Positions 25,388 to 33,935 of a stretch of DNA of 43,252 nucleotides are shown in pieces. The stretch comes from JASFHF01 sp050123375 (lineage in GTDB: Bacteria; Pseudomonadota; Gammaproteobacteria; UBA12402). The DNA is taken from positions 1 through 43,252 of the forward strand of contig JASFHF010000015.1 of NCBI GenBank assembly GCA_050123375.1, written 5' to 3'. Position numbers and translations under genes: made by a program. Below the pieces are notes generated by a model that saw nothing but the letters and a program-made list of their open reading frames with translations, was not told where the DNA came from and made no database searches. Within the stretch, counting starts at the first letter, position 1. The number at the start of each line of letters is the position of its first letter.

Positions 25388-26644
25388 ATGCAGGAATCAT
25401 TAGTTTTAGTGTTCAATTGTGGCAGCTCATCAATTAAATTTGCAGTAATTAATCCGGTGACTTGTGATAATAAATTAAATGGTTTGGTGCAATGTATTGG
25501 TGCGCCGGAAGCTGATTTGACCTGGCGGCAAAATAGCACAAAAAATGAACGCAAGTTACCAAACATCAATTATCAGAATGCAATTGGCAAAATTATGAAG
25601 TTGCTTGGTGAAACTGATAATTTATTGGAGAATTTAATTGCCGTGGGGCATCGAGTGGTGCATGGCGGTGAAGCTTTTACTCAGTCTGTGGTAATTGATG
25701 ATGAGGTTTTAAATCAAATCAAAGCTTGTTCGCATTTGGCGCCGTTACATAATCCAGCTAATTTAGTTGGTATTGAGGGGGCGCAAAAGGCTTTTCCTAA
25801 GCTTAAGCAAGTGGCTGTGTTTGATACAGCATTTCACCAAACTATGCCGGAACATGCCTATATTTATGCAGTACCGTATGAATGGTACGAGAAATATGAT
25901 GTAAGGCGTTATGGTTTTCATGGAACTAGTCATCGTTATGTGACGCATCAAGCTGCGGGTATTTTAAATAAGCCATTGTCTGAGTGCGCATTTATTAGTG
26001 CGCATTTGGGAAATGGTTGCAGTATTACTGCGGTGCTTAATGGTAAAAGTGTTGATACTTCGATGGGAATTACTCCATTGGAAGGTTTGGTGATGGGAAC
26101 CAGGTCAGGTGATGTAGATCCAAGTTTACATGCTTATTTAGCTGATAGACTTGGTTTAGAAGTGCATGAAATTACTAAGATATTAAATAAAGAAAGTGGT
26201 TTGCTGGGTGTTTCCGGAGCTGTTTCTGATATGCGTTCAATTGAGCAGGCTTATGAACAAGGTAATAAGCGGGCGATTTTAGCGTTTGAAATATTTTGTT
26301 ATCGTTTAGCTAAATACATCATGGCTTATACGGTACCGCTTAAAAGATTGGATGCATTAATTTTTACCGGAGGAATTGGTGAAAATAGTCCGTTGGTTCG
26401 CAGTAAAACCATTGAATGGTTAGGTATCTTAAATTTTAAGTTGAATGACACCGCAAACAATAGAACCATTAAAGGAAAATCAGGTATAATTACTAAAGAT
26501 GACAGTTTAATCGCAGTAGTAATTCCAACTAACGAAGAATTGATGATTGCGCAGGATACTTATAAAATAATTGTAAAAAAACAGGACTTACGTAAAAAGA
26601 TGAGAGGCGCGGCAAAAGCGGGCGAGAAAGCGGAGTTTATATAA
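25388..26644 (+). CDS. ackA: Acetate kinase with repeat-derived C-terminal extension
   Basis: 418 residues. It interconverts acetyl phosphate and acetate with ADP/ATP. NCGSSSIKFAV (about 9-19) is the N-terminal phosphate-binding signature; GHRVVHGGEAFTQ, FDTAFHQTMP, YGFHGTSHRYV, SAHLGNGCS and FTGGIGENSP are the expected ASKHA-fold motifs. The conventional protein would end near VIPTNEELMIAQDTYKIIVKK, as in the ~400-residue E. coli enzyme. Residues 399-418 (QDLRKKMRGAAKAGEKAEFI) are encoded exactly by the first 60 bases of a palindromic element, which also supplies the stop. It is followed directly by pta, so ackA-pta is an operon. Confidence 0.97.
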   Translation: MQESLVLVFNCGSSSIKFAVINPVTCDNKLNGLVQCIGAPEADLTWRQNSTKNERKLPNINYQNAIGKIMKLLGETDNLLENLIAVGHRVVHGGEAFTQSVVIDDEVLNQIKACSHLAPLHNPANLVGIEGAQKAFPKLKQVAVFDTAFHQTMPEHAYIYAVPYEWYEKYDVRRYGFHGTSHRYVTHQAAGILNKPLSECAFISAHLGNGCSITAVLNGKSVDTSMGITPLEGLVMGTRSGDVDPSLHAYLADRLGLEVHEITKILNKESGLLGVSGAVSDMRSIEQAYEQGNKRAILAFEIFCYRLAKYIMAYTVPLKRLDALIFTGGIGENSPLVRSKTIEWLGILNFKLNDTANNRTIKGKSGIITKDDSLIAVVIPTNEELMIAQDTYKIIVKKQDLRKKMRGAAKAGEKAEFI

Positions 26645-26676
26645 ATAAATGAGCAGATCGCTTTTTGCGTAAGTCT
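26583..26676. repeat. Palindromic repeat family D (AGGACTTACG), ackA-pta copy
   Basis: A 94 bp element. The ends AGGACTTACG (26583-26592) and CGTAAGTCT (26668-26676) are complementary, and just inside them AAAAAG and CTTTTT also pair. The core GCGGAGTTTATATAAATAAA continues into TGAGCA. It encodes the ackA C-terminus and stop, and its right end touches the pta ribosome binding site (GGAGG 26678-26682). Related copies are in 16S rRNA (39493-39614) and, by the core, in the pre-16S leader. Confidence 0.85.
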
Positions 26677-26688
26677 CGGAGGAAAAGT

Positions 26689-28272
26689 ATGGCTAGAGTA
26701 TTAATGATTGTCCCAGCTAATATTAATATTAACATGGCAGAGGTGGCTGAAAGTTTTGTTAAAATTATTCAGGAAGAAGAAATTCCAGTAGAGTCCTTTT
26801 TGCCAGTTCAGCAAGATGATAACGTGTCATCAGGTGAAGTGGTAGTTTCTGCAAAAAGAATGTTTGATTTATTGAGTCAAGGAGATGTAAACACATTGTT
26901 GGATGATGTTGTTGCATGTTATCGTCTTCACGCAGATATTGCTAATCTTGTTGTGGTGCAAGGCTTAACGCTTAAAAATGATCAGCCGTATTTAGATCAG
27001 GTAAACATAGATCTTGCTTCTGCTTTGGATGCACGCGTGATTATTGTAGCGCAGGCTGATGGCAAGACCGCAAAATATTTACAACAACAAATTGAAATCA
27101 TTGCGCATCCTTATGGTAAAAGATTGTTAGGTTGTGTGATTATTAATTGTAATAAAAAAATTTCTGCCTGGAATAACAAAGTAAAATTGCTTGGGTGTGT
27201 AAAAAATATGGCAGAAATTCCGAAAAAAGTTAATAGGGATTGGATCAAAATATTAATGTATTATGATTATAAGCATAATACTTCACCATCAGTTTTTTGT
27301 TATCGTTTAATTGAGCAAGCGCGCGCTGCTAATAAAAAAATTATTCTTCCGGAAGCAGAAGATATACGTATTGTTGCTGCAGCAATGGTCGCTGCTAATG
27401 AAAAATTAGCGCGGTGTGTTTTGGTTGGAGATAAACACAAAATTAAACAGAAATTAGAACAAGTGGCGGCAGACAAAAAACTGCAGATAAGTGATGCAAT
27501 CGAAATAATTGAGCCAAGCGAGAAGTTAGCAGAAAAATATATTGAGCCAATGGTTGCATTACGTAAGCATAAAGGTTTAACTGAAGCAGTAGCGAAAGTC
27601 AAATTACAAGACCCGGTAATTTTAGCTACGATGATGGTGCAGCAGGGTGATGCTGATGGTTTAGTTTCCGGTGCAATACATACTACAGCAGATACAGTGC
27701 GTCCTGCATTGCGGTATATTGGTACAGCGCCAAATACGAAGTTGGTGTCATCAGTATTTTTTATGTGCTTGCCTGATCAGGTGCTGGTGTTTGGTGACTG
27801 TGCGGTTAATCCTAATCCTAGTGCAGAAAATTTATCAGAAATCGCGATTCAAAGTGCGGACTCGGCTGCTAAATTTGGTTTTGTTCCCAAAGTAGCAATG
27901 ATTAGTTATAGTACGATTGATTCAGGTTTTGGTCCAGATGTTGATCGGGTAAGAGAGGCAGTTAAAATAGTTAAGGAAAAGCGCCCTGATATCGAAATTG
28001 ATGGCCCATTGCAATATGATGCGGCGATTAGTGAAGAAGTTGGTAAGCGTAAAGCGCCAAAAAGTACGGTTGCCGGAAATGCTAATGTATTTATATTTGC
28101 GGATTTGGATACCGGCAATGCGGTGAGCAAAGCAGTGCAGCGGGCTGCAAATATTGTTGCAATTGGTCCGATGCTGCAAGGTTTAAACAAACCAGTGAAT
28201 GATTTATCACGAGGAGCTACCGTAACAGATATTGTGTTTACCATTGTGTTAACTGCGGTGCAGGCTATATAG
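26689..28272 (+). CDS. pta: Phosphate acetyltransferase lacking the DRTGG domain
   Basis: 527 residues from ATG 26689, supported by GGAGG seven bases upstream; the frame is open a little earlier inside the repeat. The C-terminal catalytic PTA_PTB domain (about residues 205-527) is complete: KKIILPEAEDIRIV, DGLVSGAIHTTADTVRP, VFFMCLPDQVLVFGDCAVNP, IAIQSADSAAKFGF, DGPLQYDAA and GPMLQGLNKPVNDLSRGA. The N-terminal ~195 residues resemble the regulatory part of E. coli Pta (ARVLMIVPANININ) but its P-loop is degraded. The ~120-residue DRTGG domain between the two is missing, giving 527 instead of about 714 residues. It converts acetyl-CoA and phosphate to acetyl phosphate. Confidence 0.93.
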   Translation: MARVLMIVPANININMAEVAESFVKIIQEEEIPVESFLPVQQDDNVSSGEVVVSAKRMFDLLSQGDVNTLLDDVVACYRLHADIANLVVVQGLTLKNDQPYLDQVNIDLASALDARVIIVAQADGKTAKYLQQQIEIIAHPYGKRLLGCVIINCNKKISAWNNKVKLLGCVKNMAEIPKKVNRDWIKILMYYDYKHNTSPSVFCYRLIEQARAANKKIILPEAEDIRIVAAAMVAANEKLARCVLVGDKHKIKQKLEQVAADKKLQISDAIEIIEPSEKLAEKYIEPMVALRKHKGLTEAVAKVKLQDPVILATMMVQQGDADGLVSGAIHTTADTVRPALRYIGTAPNTKLVSSVFFMCLPDQVLVFGDCAVNPNPSAENLSEIAIQSADSAAKFGFVPKVAMISYSTIDSGFGPDVDRVREAVKIVKEKRPDIEIDGPLQYDAAISEEVGKRKAPKSTVAGNANVFIFADLDTGNAVSKAVQRAANIVAIGPMLQGLNKPVNDLSRGATVTDIVFTIVLTAVQAI

Positions 28273-28437
28273 TAGTGTTTATAAGTGTTTTGATGGTGTT
28301 TCTTAGCTGTGTGTGCTAAGTCATTATCCAAATGTTTTGACCAGGCTTGCAGTATTGAAATATCTGGCAGTGTGAATGGTAATGGTTGTGATACAAAGGT
28401 TCCTCTAAATTCAGTTTTGCATTTTAAAGAGATAGCT

Positions 28438-29862
28438 ATGAAACTAGAAGATATTAGGGTATTAATTGCGAAAGGAGAATCTGATATCCTGGAATTCAAA
28501 AAATCCACAGCTCAGCTTAAAAGCGCTGGGGAAACTTTATGCGCTTTTTTAAATAATAAAGGAGGGGTAGTTTTTATAGGTGTTAGCGACAAAGGTGAAA
28601 TTATAGGACAACAGGTGACTGAAAAAACACGTCGTGAAATTGGTGGAATGTTAGCTAAGCTTGCACCCGAGCATAATGTTGAGGTTTCATATATAGAAAT
28701 TAATAATGATAAAGAAGTTATTGTGTTGCGAGCTAAACCATATACTGATTTGAAGCCTTATACTTTTAATGGAAAAGCTTATATCAGAATTGAATCAAGT
28801 ACGCATCCTATGTCGCGAGATCAGTATCAAAGAATGAATCTTAATTATATGCATCAACATCGCAGTTGGGAAAAAGGAATAATTGAAGATGCTGTGTTAG
28901 AGAATTTGGATGCCGAGGAAATAATGCGCACAATGACTGAAGGAATTGCAAATAAAAGAATTCCAGCTGATCGGGTGACGAATAAGCCAAAAATAGTTTT
29001 GAAAAGATTAGGTTTGTTAAAAAATGATAAGATTACCAATGCTGCAATGATATTATTTGGTAAGGAGCCCGCTTTTTGGCTTCCGCAATGTTCTATTCGA
29101 TTAGCGCGCTTTAGAGGAATCGATAAGTCAGAGTTTATAGATAGTAAAATTGTTGATGGCAATGTATTTCAATTAATAAATGCTGCCATGCAATTTGCTG
29201 ATTTATATTTGCCGGTAAGCAGTAAGTTTGGTACTGGTAAAATTGAAAGAATTGATGAGCCTTTATTTCCAATAGATGCTTTAAGAGAAGTGTTTGCTAA
29301 TGCCATCGGACATAGAAATTATGCTCAATATAAGGCTACTTTGAGTTTCGCAATTTATGAAAATAGATTAGAAGTATGGTCACCAGGTTTACCGCCCGAT
29401 GGTGTTACATTTGATAACATAAAAATTTTACATGAGTCGATACTAAGAAATCGCCTTATTACTAAAGTATTGTATTATCGCAAATTATTTGAATCTTGGG
29501 GCAGAGGTATTCAAAAAATTATTGATTTATGTATACAAGCGGGACATCCTGAACCAGAGTTTATCGAAAGAACTGGAGGAGTATGTGTTATCTTAAGGTC
29601 GAAACAATCTATAGGTGCCCCAATAATATATGCCGAAGGTTTTAGAGATATTTTGAATTTTAGATTAACGTCAAGACAAAAAGAAATTTACAATATAATT
29701 AAGGAAAGTAAACGAGCAGCTTTGTCTAAAATAATGGATAAATTAATTCATAAAGTTGCTAAACGTACAGTGCAACGTGACTTGTCTGATTTAAAAAAAT
29801 TAGGGTTGATCACTCTCAAAGGGGGGGCAAGGGGGGCTGTATGGGAGATAATTGCGCCATAA
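28438..29862 (+). CDS. AlbA_2 (Schlafen-like) domain, RecG-related transcriptional regulator
   Basis: 474 residues from ATG 28438 with AAAGAG upstream; the frame opens earlier at 28309 without ribosome binding site or homology. The N-terminal AlbA_2 domain has ESDILEFKKS, LCAFLNNKGGVVFIGVSDKG and IGQQV. The middle contains EVFANAIGHRNYAQ and FESWGRGIQKI, the HATPase_c_4-type region of putative ATP-dependent regulators. The C-terminus is a winged helix (LTSRQKEIYNIIKESKRAAL to TVQRDLSDLKKLGLITLKGG). Such genes are scattered, often accessory. Two G runs (7 and 6) sit in codons near the C-terminus and an 11-bp tandem repeat overlaps the stop. The biological target is unknown. Confidence 0.82.
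   Translation: MKLEDIRVLIAKGESDILEFKKSTAQLKSAGETLCAFLNNKGGVVFIGVSDKGEIIGQQVTEKTRREIGGMLAKLAPEHNVEVSYIEINNDKEVIVLRAKPYTDLKPYTFNGKAYIRIESSTHPMSRDQYQRMNLNYMHQHRSWEKGIIEDAVLENLDAEEIMRTMTEGIANKRIPADRVTNKPKIVLKRLGLLKNDKITNAAMILFGKEPAFWLPQCSIRLARFRGIDKSEFIDSKIVDGNVFQLINAAMQFADLYLPVSSKFGTGKIERIDEPLFPIDALREVFANAIGHRNYAQYKATLSFAIYENRLEVWSPGLPPDGVTFDNIKILHESILRNRLITKVLYYRKLFESWGRGIQKIIDLCIQAGHPEPEFIERTGGVCVILRSKQSIGAPIIYAEGFRDILNFRLTSRQKEIYNIIKESKRAALSKIMDKLIHKVAKRTVQRDLSDLKKLGLITLKGGARGAVWEIIAP
29821..29836 (+). repeat. Twin homopolymeric G tracts in coding sequence
   Basis: GGGGGGG CAA GGGGGG in codons near the 3' end of the AlbA_2 gene encode part of KGGARGAV. Such runs are rare in this AT-rich DNA and are slippage-prone. 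A change in length would alter only the last dozen residues. Confidence 0.6.
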
Positions 29863-29897
29863 TTGCGCCATAATTGCGCCATAATTGCGCCATAATT
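29848..29897 (+). repeat. Four tandem copies of an 11-bp unit (ATAATTGCGCC)
   Basis: The units occupy 29848-29858, 29859-29869, 29870-29880 and 29881-29891, followed by a partial ATAATT. The array spans the AlbA_2 stop codon (29860-29862) and the gap to pepN. Because 11 is not a multiple of three, expansion would not add in-frame residues before the existing stop. Confidence 0.9.
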
Positions 29898-29930
29898 ATT
29901 ACAACTCGTTGTTTTTAAAGATATTTATAT

Positions 29931-32522
29931 ATGATTACCACAAAATACCGCAAAAACTACAAACCATCTTCACACTTAATTGATGCAATCGATTTGACTA
30001 TTGATTTACATGAAAAAATAACACATGTTACCGCTAAAATGTATATCAGGCAAAATCCTGTTGCTGAAAAAACTGATATTTTAGTTTTAAACGGAGAAAA
30101 ACAAAAATTAAAATTTGTTAAGATAGATGATGAAAGATTATTGCAGAGGCAGTATGAAATAAATGAGAAAAGTTTGACGCTCAAAAATTTACCGGAAGAG
30201 TTTGGATTAGAAATTCAGTCTGATATTAAGCCGCAAGAAAATACCGAATTAATGGGATTATATAAATCTGGTAATATGTTTTGTACCCAATGTGAATCAG
30301 AAGGTTTTAGAAAAATCACTTATTATCTTGATCGTCCTGATGTGTTATCAAGTTTTACTGCTACAATTATTGCCGATAAAAAACGTTATCCAATGTTATT
30401 GTCTAATGGAAATTTAATTGCGAGCGAAGATATAGATGAAAATCGGCATTTAGCGCAATGGGAAGATCCGTTTAAAAAGCCTAGTTATTTATTTGCTATG
30501 GTGGCGGGTAATTTAGATTGTATTGAAGATTCTTTTATTACTAAATCGAACCGCAAGATTACTTTACGTATTTTTTCTGAAAAAGGTAATCAGGAAAAAT
30601 GTAAGTTTGCGATGCAGTCGGTTAAAAAGGCAATGAAATGGGATGAAGAAAGATTTGGACGCGAATATGATTTAGATATTTTTATGATAGTTGCAGTTAG
30701 CGATTTCAATTCCGGAGCAATGGAAAACAAAGGGTTAAATATTTTTAATGCCAAGTGTATTTTAGCTGATCCGTTGACGGCAACCGATGAAGATTATGCG
30801 CGCATTGATGAAGTTGTTGCGCATGAATATTTCCATAATTGGACCGGTGACCGAGTGACTTGTCGTGATTGGTTCCAGTTGAGTTTGAAAGAAGGTTTAA
30901 CGGTTTTTCGCGATCAATCTTTTTCTGAAGAGATAACTTCAAAAGCTGTAATGCGTATTGATGAAGTACAGCGTTTACGTACATTACAATTTCCCGAGGA
31001 TGCCGGACCATTGGCGCATCCAGTGCGTCCAGATTCATATATAAAAATTGACAATTTTTACACGATGACGGTTTACGAAAAAGGTGCGGAAATTATTCGG
31101 ATGATGAAGGTTATTTTAGGTAAAGAAAAGTTTCGTAAAGGAATGGATTTATATTTTGAACGGTTTGATGGTCAGGCGGTGACATGTGATGATTTTGTGC
31201 AGGCCATGCAGGATGCAAGTGGAATTGATTTAACTCAATTTAAGTTATGGTATAGTCAGGCTGGTACCCCGGGGCTTTATGTTACTTCTGAATATAATTC
31301 ATCAGCAAAAAAATATAAGTTAACGGTTAAGCAAAATATTCCTGATACTCCGGGACAAAAAAATAAGTTGCCTATGCATATTCCATTGGCGGTTAAAATT
31401 TCAGATCAGGAGAAAGTATTAAGCATAACTCAAGACACGCAAACTTTTTTATTTGAAGATATTGATCAACAGCCAGTGCCATCATTATTGCGAGATTTCT
31501 CCGCACCGGTAAAATTACATTACGATTATAGTGATGAAGAGTTGGGTTTTTTAATGGCGCATGACGATGATGCTTTTGTGCATTGGGAAGCCGGACAAAT
31601 TTATGCAGGTAAAATTTTGTTAAATGCAGTATCAGTTTTGTCATCCCGCGGCTTAATCGCGGGATCCGGCATTGTGTTGCCAGACATTTTTGTTGATGCC
31701 TTTAAAAATATTTTATTAAATAAAAACTTAGATCAAGCATTAATTGCGCGGATGTTAATTTTGCCTACTGAAATTTATTTAGGTGAATTAATGCCTATAA
31801 TTAAAGTAGATGAGATTCATGCGGCGCGTGAAAAGATGCAAAGATTATTAGCAGAAAAGTTTACCGAAGAGTTTTTACGGATTTATCATGAAAATGTTGA
31901 TAATAAACCTTATAAGTATAATGCAAAAGATGCAGCGCGCCGAAGTTTTAAGAATATTTGTTTACATTACTTAATGAAATTGCAGGATGACAAAATAAAT
32001 AATTTATGTATGCAGCAATTTAGTCAAACGGATAATATGACTGATCGATTCGCTGCATTTGTTGCTTTAGTTAATAAAGATTGCAAAGAACGTGCAATAG
32101 CAATCGAAAAATTTTACCAAATGTATCAGGGCGATGCTTTAGTAATTGATAAATGGTTTGCAGTGCAATCAATGTCAATAATTCCAGGGGTGTTAGGCGA
32201 AGTCAAAAGATTGTTACAGCATAAAGATTTTACTTTAAAAAATCCCAATCGTGCCAGAGCGGTTTTAACTTCTTTTGCGATGATGAATCCGGTTGCGTTT
32301 CATGATATTTCAGGTGAGGGTTACAAATTATTGGCCGATCAAATTTTAAAGATGGATAAACTAAATCCAAAAGTTACTGCGCGATTAGTTAAGCCATTGG
32401 TTCAATGGCGCAAATATGATAAACAACGTCAAGCATTGATGCAGATACAATTACACAGAATTTTAGCAGAGAAAAATTTATCTAAAGAAACTTATGAGAT
32501 CGTGAGTAAGGGATTGCTGTAA
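29931..32522 (+). CDS. pepN: Aminopeptidase N (M1 zinc metallopeptidase)
   Basis: 863 residues, near the 870 of E. coli PepN. The exopeptidase motif GAMENKGLNIFN (about residue 263) precedes the zinc site HEYFHNWTGDRVTCRDWFQL with HExxH-x18-E (here HEYFH, Glu in LKEGLTVFRDQ). A catalytic Tyr lies in MTVYEKGAEIIRMM. The N-terminal KYRKNYKPSSHLIDAIDLTI starts as in E. coli. It removes N-terminal residues from peptides in the cytosol. Residues about 569-580 (LSSRGLIAGSG) are encoded by a copy of the TCATCCCGCGG palindrome, in frame, in the C-terminal alpha-helical domain. The Shine-Dalgarno is weak. Confidence 0.96.
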   Translation: MITTKYRKNYKPSSHLIDAIDLTIDLHEKITHVTAKMYIRQNPVAEKTDILVLNGEKQKLKFVKIDDERLLQRQYEINEKSLTLKNLPEEFGLEIQSDIKPQENTELMGLYKSGNMFCTQCESEGFRKITYYLDRPDVLSSFTATIIADKKRYPMLLSNGNLIASEDIDENRHLAQWEDPFKKPSYLFAMVAGNLDCIEDSFITKSNRKITLRIFSEKGNQEKCKFAMQSVKKAMKWDEERFGREYDLDIFMIVAVSDFNSGAMENKGLNIFNAKCILADPLTATDEDYARIDEVVAHEYFHNWTGDRVTCRDWFQLSLKEGLTVFRDQSFSEEITSKAVMRIDEVQRLRTLQFPEDAGPLAHPVRPDSYIKIDNFYTMTVYEKGAEIIRMMKVILGKEKFRKGMDLYFERFDGQAVTCDDFVQAMQDASGIDLTQFKLWYSQAGTPGLYVTSEYNSSAKKYKLTVKQNIPDTPGQKNKLPMHIPLAVKISDQEKVLSITQDTQTFLFEDIDQQPVPSLLRDFSAPVKLHYDYSDEELGFLMAHDDDAFVHWEAGQIYAGKILLNAVSVLSSRGLIAGSGIVLPDIFVDAFKNILLNKNLDQALIARMLILPTEIYLGELMPIIKVDEIHAAREKMQRLLAEKFTEEFLRIYHENVDNKPYKYNAKDAARRSFKNICLHYLMKLQDDKINNLCMQQFSQTDNMTDRFAAFVALVNKDCKERAIAIEKFYQMYQGDALVIDKWFAVQSMSIIPGVLGEVKRLLQHKDFTLKNPNRARAVLTSFAMMNPVAFHDISGEGYKLLADQILKMDKLNPKVTARLVKPLVQWRKYDKQRQALMQIQLHRILAEKNLSKETYEIVSKGLL
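31636..31669 (+). repeat. CATCCCGCGG palindrome inside pepN
   Basis: TTTTGTCATCCCGCGGCTTA followed by ATCGCGGGATCCGG forms a hairpin CCCGCG/CGCGGG with flanking complementary bases. It matches the intergenic copy at 35289-35323 (TTGTCATCCCGCGGCTT..CGCGGGATCC). It is translated in frame. Confidence 0.8.
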
Positions 32523-32549
32523 CTCATTGTATTTTCGATAAGACACTTG

Positions 32550-32592
32550 CTAACGTTCTAAACGTTAGGTATACTAACGTTCTAAACGTTAG
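32550..32592. promoter_or_regulatory. Duplicated 19-bp palindromic operator candidate
   Basis: CTAACGTTCTAAACGTTAG occurs twice, at 32550-32568 and 32574-32592. Each copy is a palindrome with 8-bp arms and a 3-nt centre, with centres 24 bp apart. The second ends four bases before the AAGGAG ribosome binding site of the AAA ATPase gene. Position and symmetry suggest an operator for a dimeric repressor, possibly the encoded protein itself, or twin mRNA hairpins. Confidence 0.6.
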
Positions 32593-32610
32593 ATAAAAGG
32601 AGTGGTAATT

Positions 32611-33924
32611 ATGGATGGTGCTGATATCAATCACAATCTTGCTAGGGGGGAGTTGGATTTTCCTAGTATGTTTCCACATTTGGTTAGTTTAAAAGAATCA
32701 CCATATGTGTTTGATGTTGATTTTGGACTTAAAGAATTGCCTGAGCAGCCTGGTATTTTGTTAATTCGAGGACCAAGGCAATATGGCAAAAGCACCTGGT
32801 TAGAGGCTGAAATATTTAATACAGTTAAAAAATTTGGTCCAGCAACTGCTTATTATTTGAATGGAGAAAATATTTTAAGTGCAGATTTACTTGAAGAGAA
32901 AATCAGCGAATTACTGCCGGTGTTTTCTAAACAAGCCCCTGTACGCAGAATTTTTATTGATGAAATTACTGCTATTCCACAATGGGAAATAGCATTAAAA
33001 CGGATGGTTGATCGTGGTCAATTATCCCGAGTTTTGGTTATTACAACTGGATCAAAGGCAACCGATTTGCGGCGTGGTGCTGAGAAGCTGCCAGGAAGAA
33101 AAGGAAAATTAGCGAGAACAAATTATCTTTTTACTCCGATATCTTATCGGGAATTTCATAGAAAATGTAGTGCCGATTTAGGCAGAAATACTTTGATGGC
33201 TTATTTGCTTTCTGGAGGATCGCCAATAGCTTGTTCAGAGTTGGCGTGTAAAAAAATAATTCCAGAATATGTCATAGAGTTAGTGCGTGATTGGATTGAT
33301 GGGGAAATGGCTTTTTCTGGGAGATCAAGAATAGCTCTATTGAATATCATGCGGGTGTTATTTAGATTAGGTGGTACACCTATTGGGCAGGCAAAATTAG
33401 CTCGAGAAGCTGGCCTTGCAAATAATACGGTTGCAGCGGGTTATATTGAAATGCTTAATGATTTAGGTTGTGTGGTTCCGGCTTATCCGTGGGATCAGCA
33501 TAAAAAAATATTAATTTTACGCAAGCAATGCAAATATCATTTTACAAATTTATTATCGGCGGTAGCATATTATCCAACAAGAATTCGTTCAGTTGATGAT
33601 TTTCTTGCATTACCCGAGAAGGTTCAGGGTATGTGGTATGAATGGTTGGTGGCGCAAGAATTGCAGCGTCGCGCATCTATTAGAGGAAGGTCAATTTTGG
33701 ATCCTTTGGCATTTTGGCAGAATAAAGAGAAAGAGCATGAGATAGATTTTGTTGAAGATCAAAATATTTTTATTGAAGTGAAGCGAGGTGTTTGCTCTGC
33801 GCTTGAATTTAGTTGGTTTGCTTATCAGTTTCCACATAAGATTTTAACCGTTATTAATCAGACAAAATTTTGTACCGATAAGGTTAATGGCATTGCATTT
33901 GAAGATTTTTTGCTGGAACTATAA
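32611..33924 (+). CDS. AAA ATPase of the AAA_14/DUF4143 type
   Basis: 437 residues from ATG 32611, which has AAGGAG at 32597-32602; GTG 32602 overlaps that site and is rejected. Walker A GPRQYGKST is at residues 54-62, Walker B RRIFIDEITAIPQW near 113 and a sensor-like ITTGSKATDLR follows. A winged-helix segment (GQAKLAREAGLANNTVAAGYIEMLND) lies near residue 260. The C-terminus has HEIDFVEDQNIFIEVKRG, a D...ExK arrangement like PD-(D/E)XK nucleases seen in DUF4143 proteins. The family is widespread but poorly understood. It stands alone between pepN and fumC, behind a twin palindromic operator candidate, and could be autoregulated or part of a mobile or stress module. Confidence 0.85.
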   Translation: MDGADINHNLARGELDFPSMFPHLVSLKESPYVFDVDFGLKELPEQPGILLIRGPRQYGKSTWLEAEIFNTVKKFGPATAYYLNGENILSADLLEEKISELLPVFSKQAPVRRIFIDEITAIPQWEIALKRMVDRGQLSRVLVITTGSKATDLRRGAEKLPGRKGKLARTNYLFTPISYREFHRKCSADLGRNTLMAYLLSGGSPIACSELACKKIIPEYVIELVRDWIDGEMAFSGRSRIALLNIMRVLFRLGGTPIGQAKLAREAGLANNTVAAGYIEMLNDLGCVVPAYPWDQHKKILILRKQCKYHFTNLLSAVAYYPTRIRSVDDFLALPEKVQGMWYEWLVAQELQRRASIRGRSILDPLAFWQNKEKEHEIDFVEDQNIFIEVKRGVCSALEFSWFAYQFPHKILTVINQTKFCTDKVNGIAFEDFLLEL

Positions 33925-33935
33925 AAAGGTGTTAT

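Noticed and set aside
28309..28437. Extended N-terminus of the AlbA_2 protein
   Set aside because: There is no ribosome binding site, and the 43 extra residues show no domain character; AlbA_2 homology begins near the ATG at 28438.
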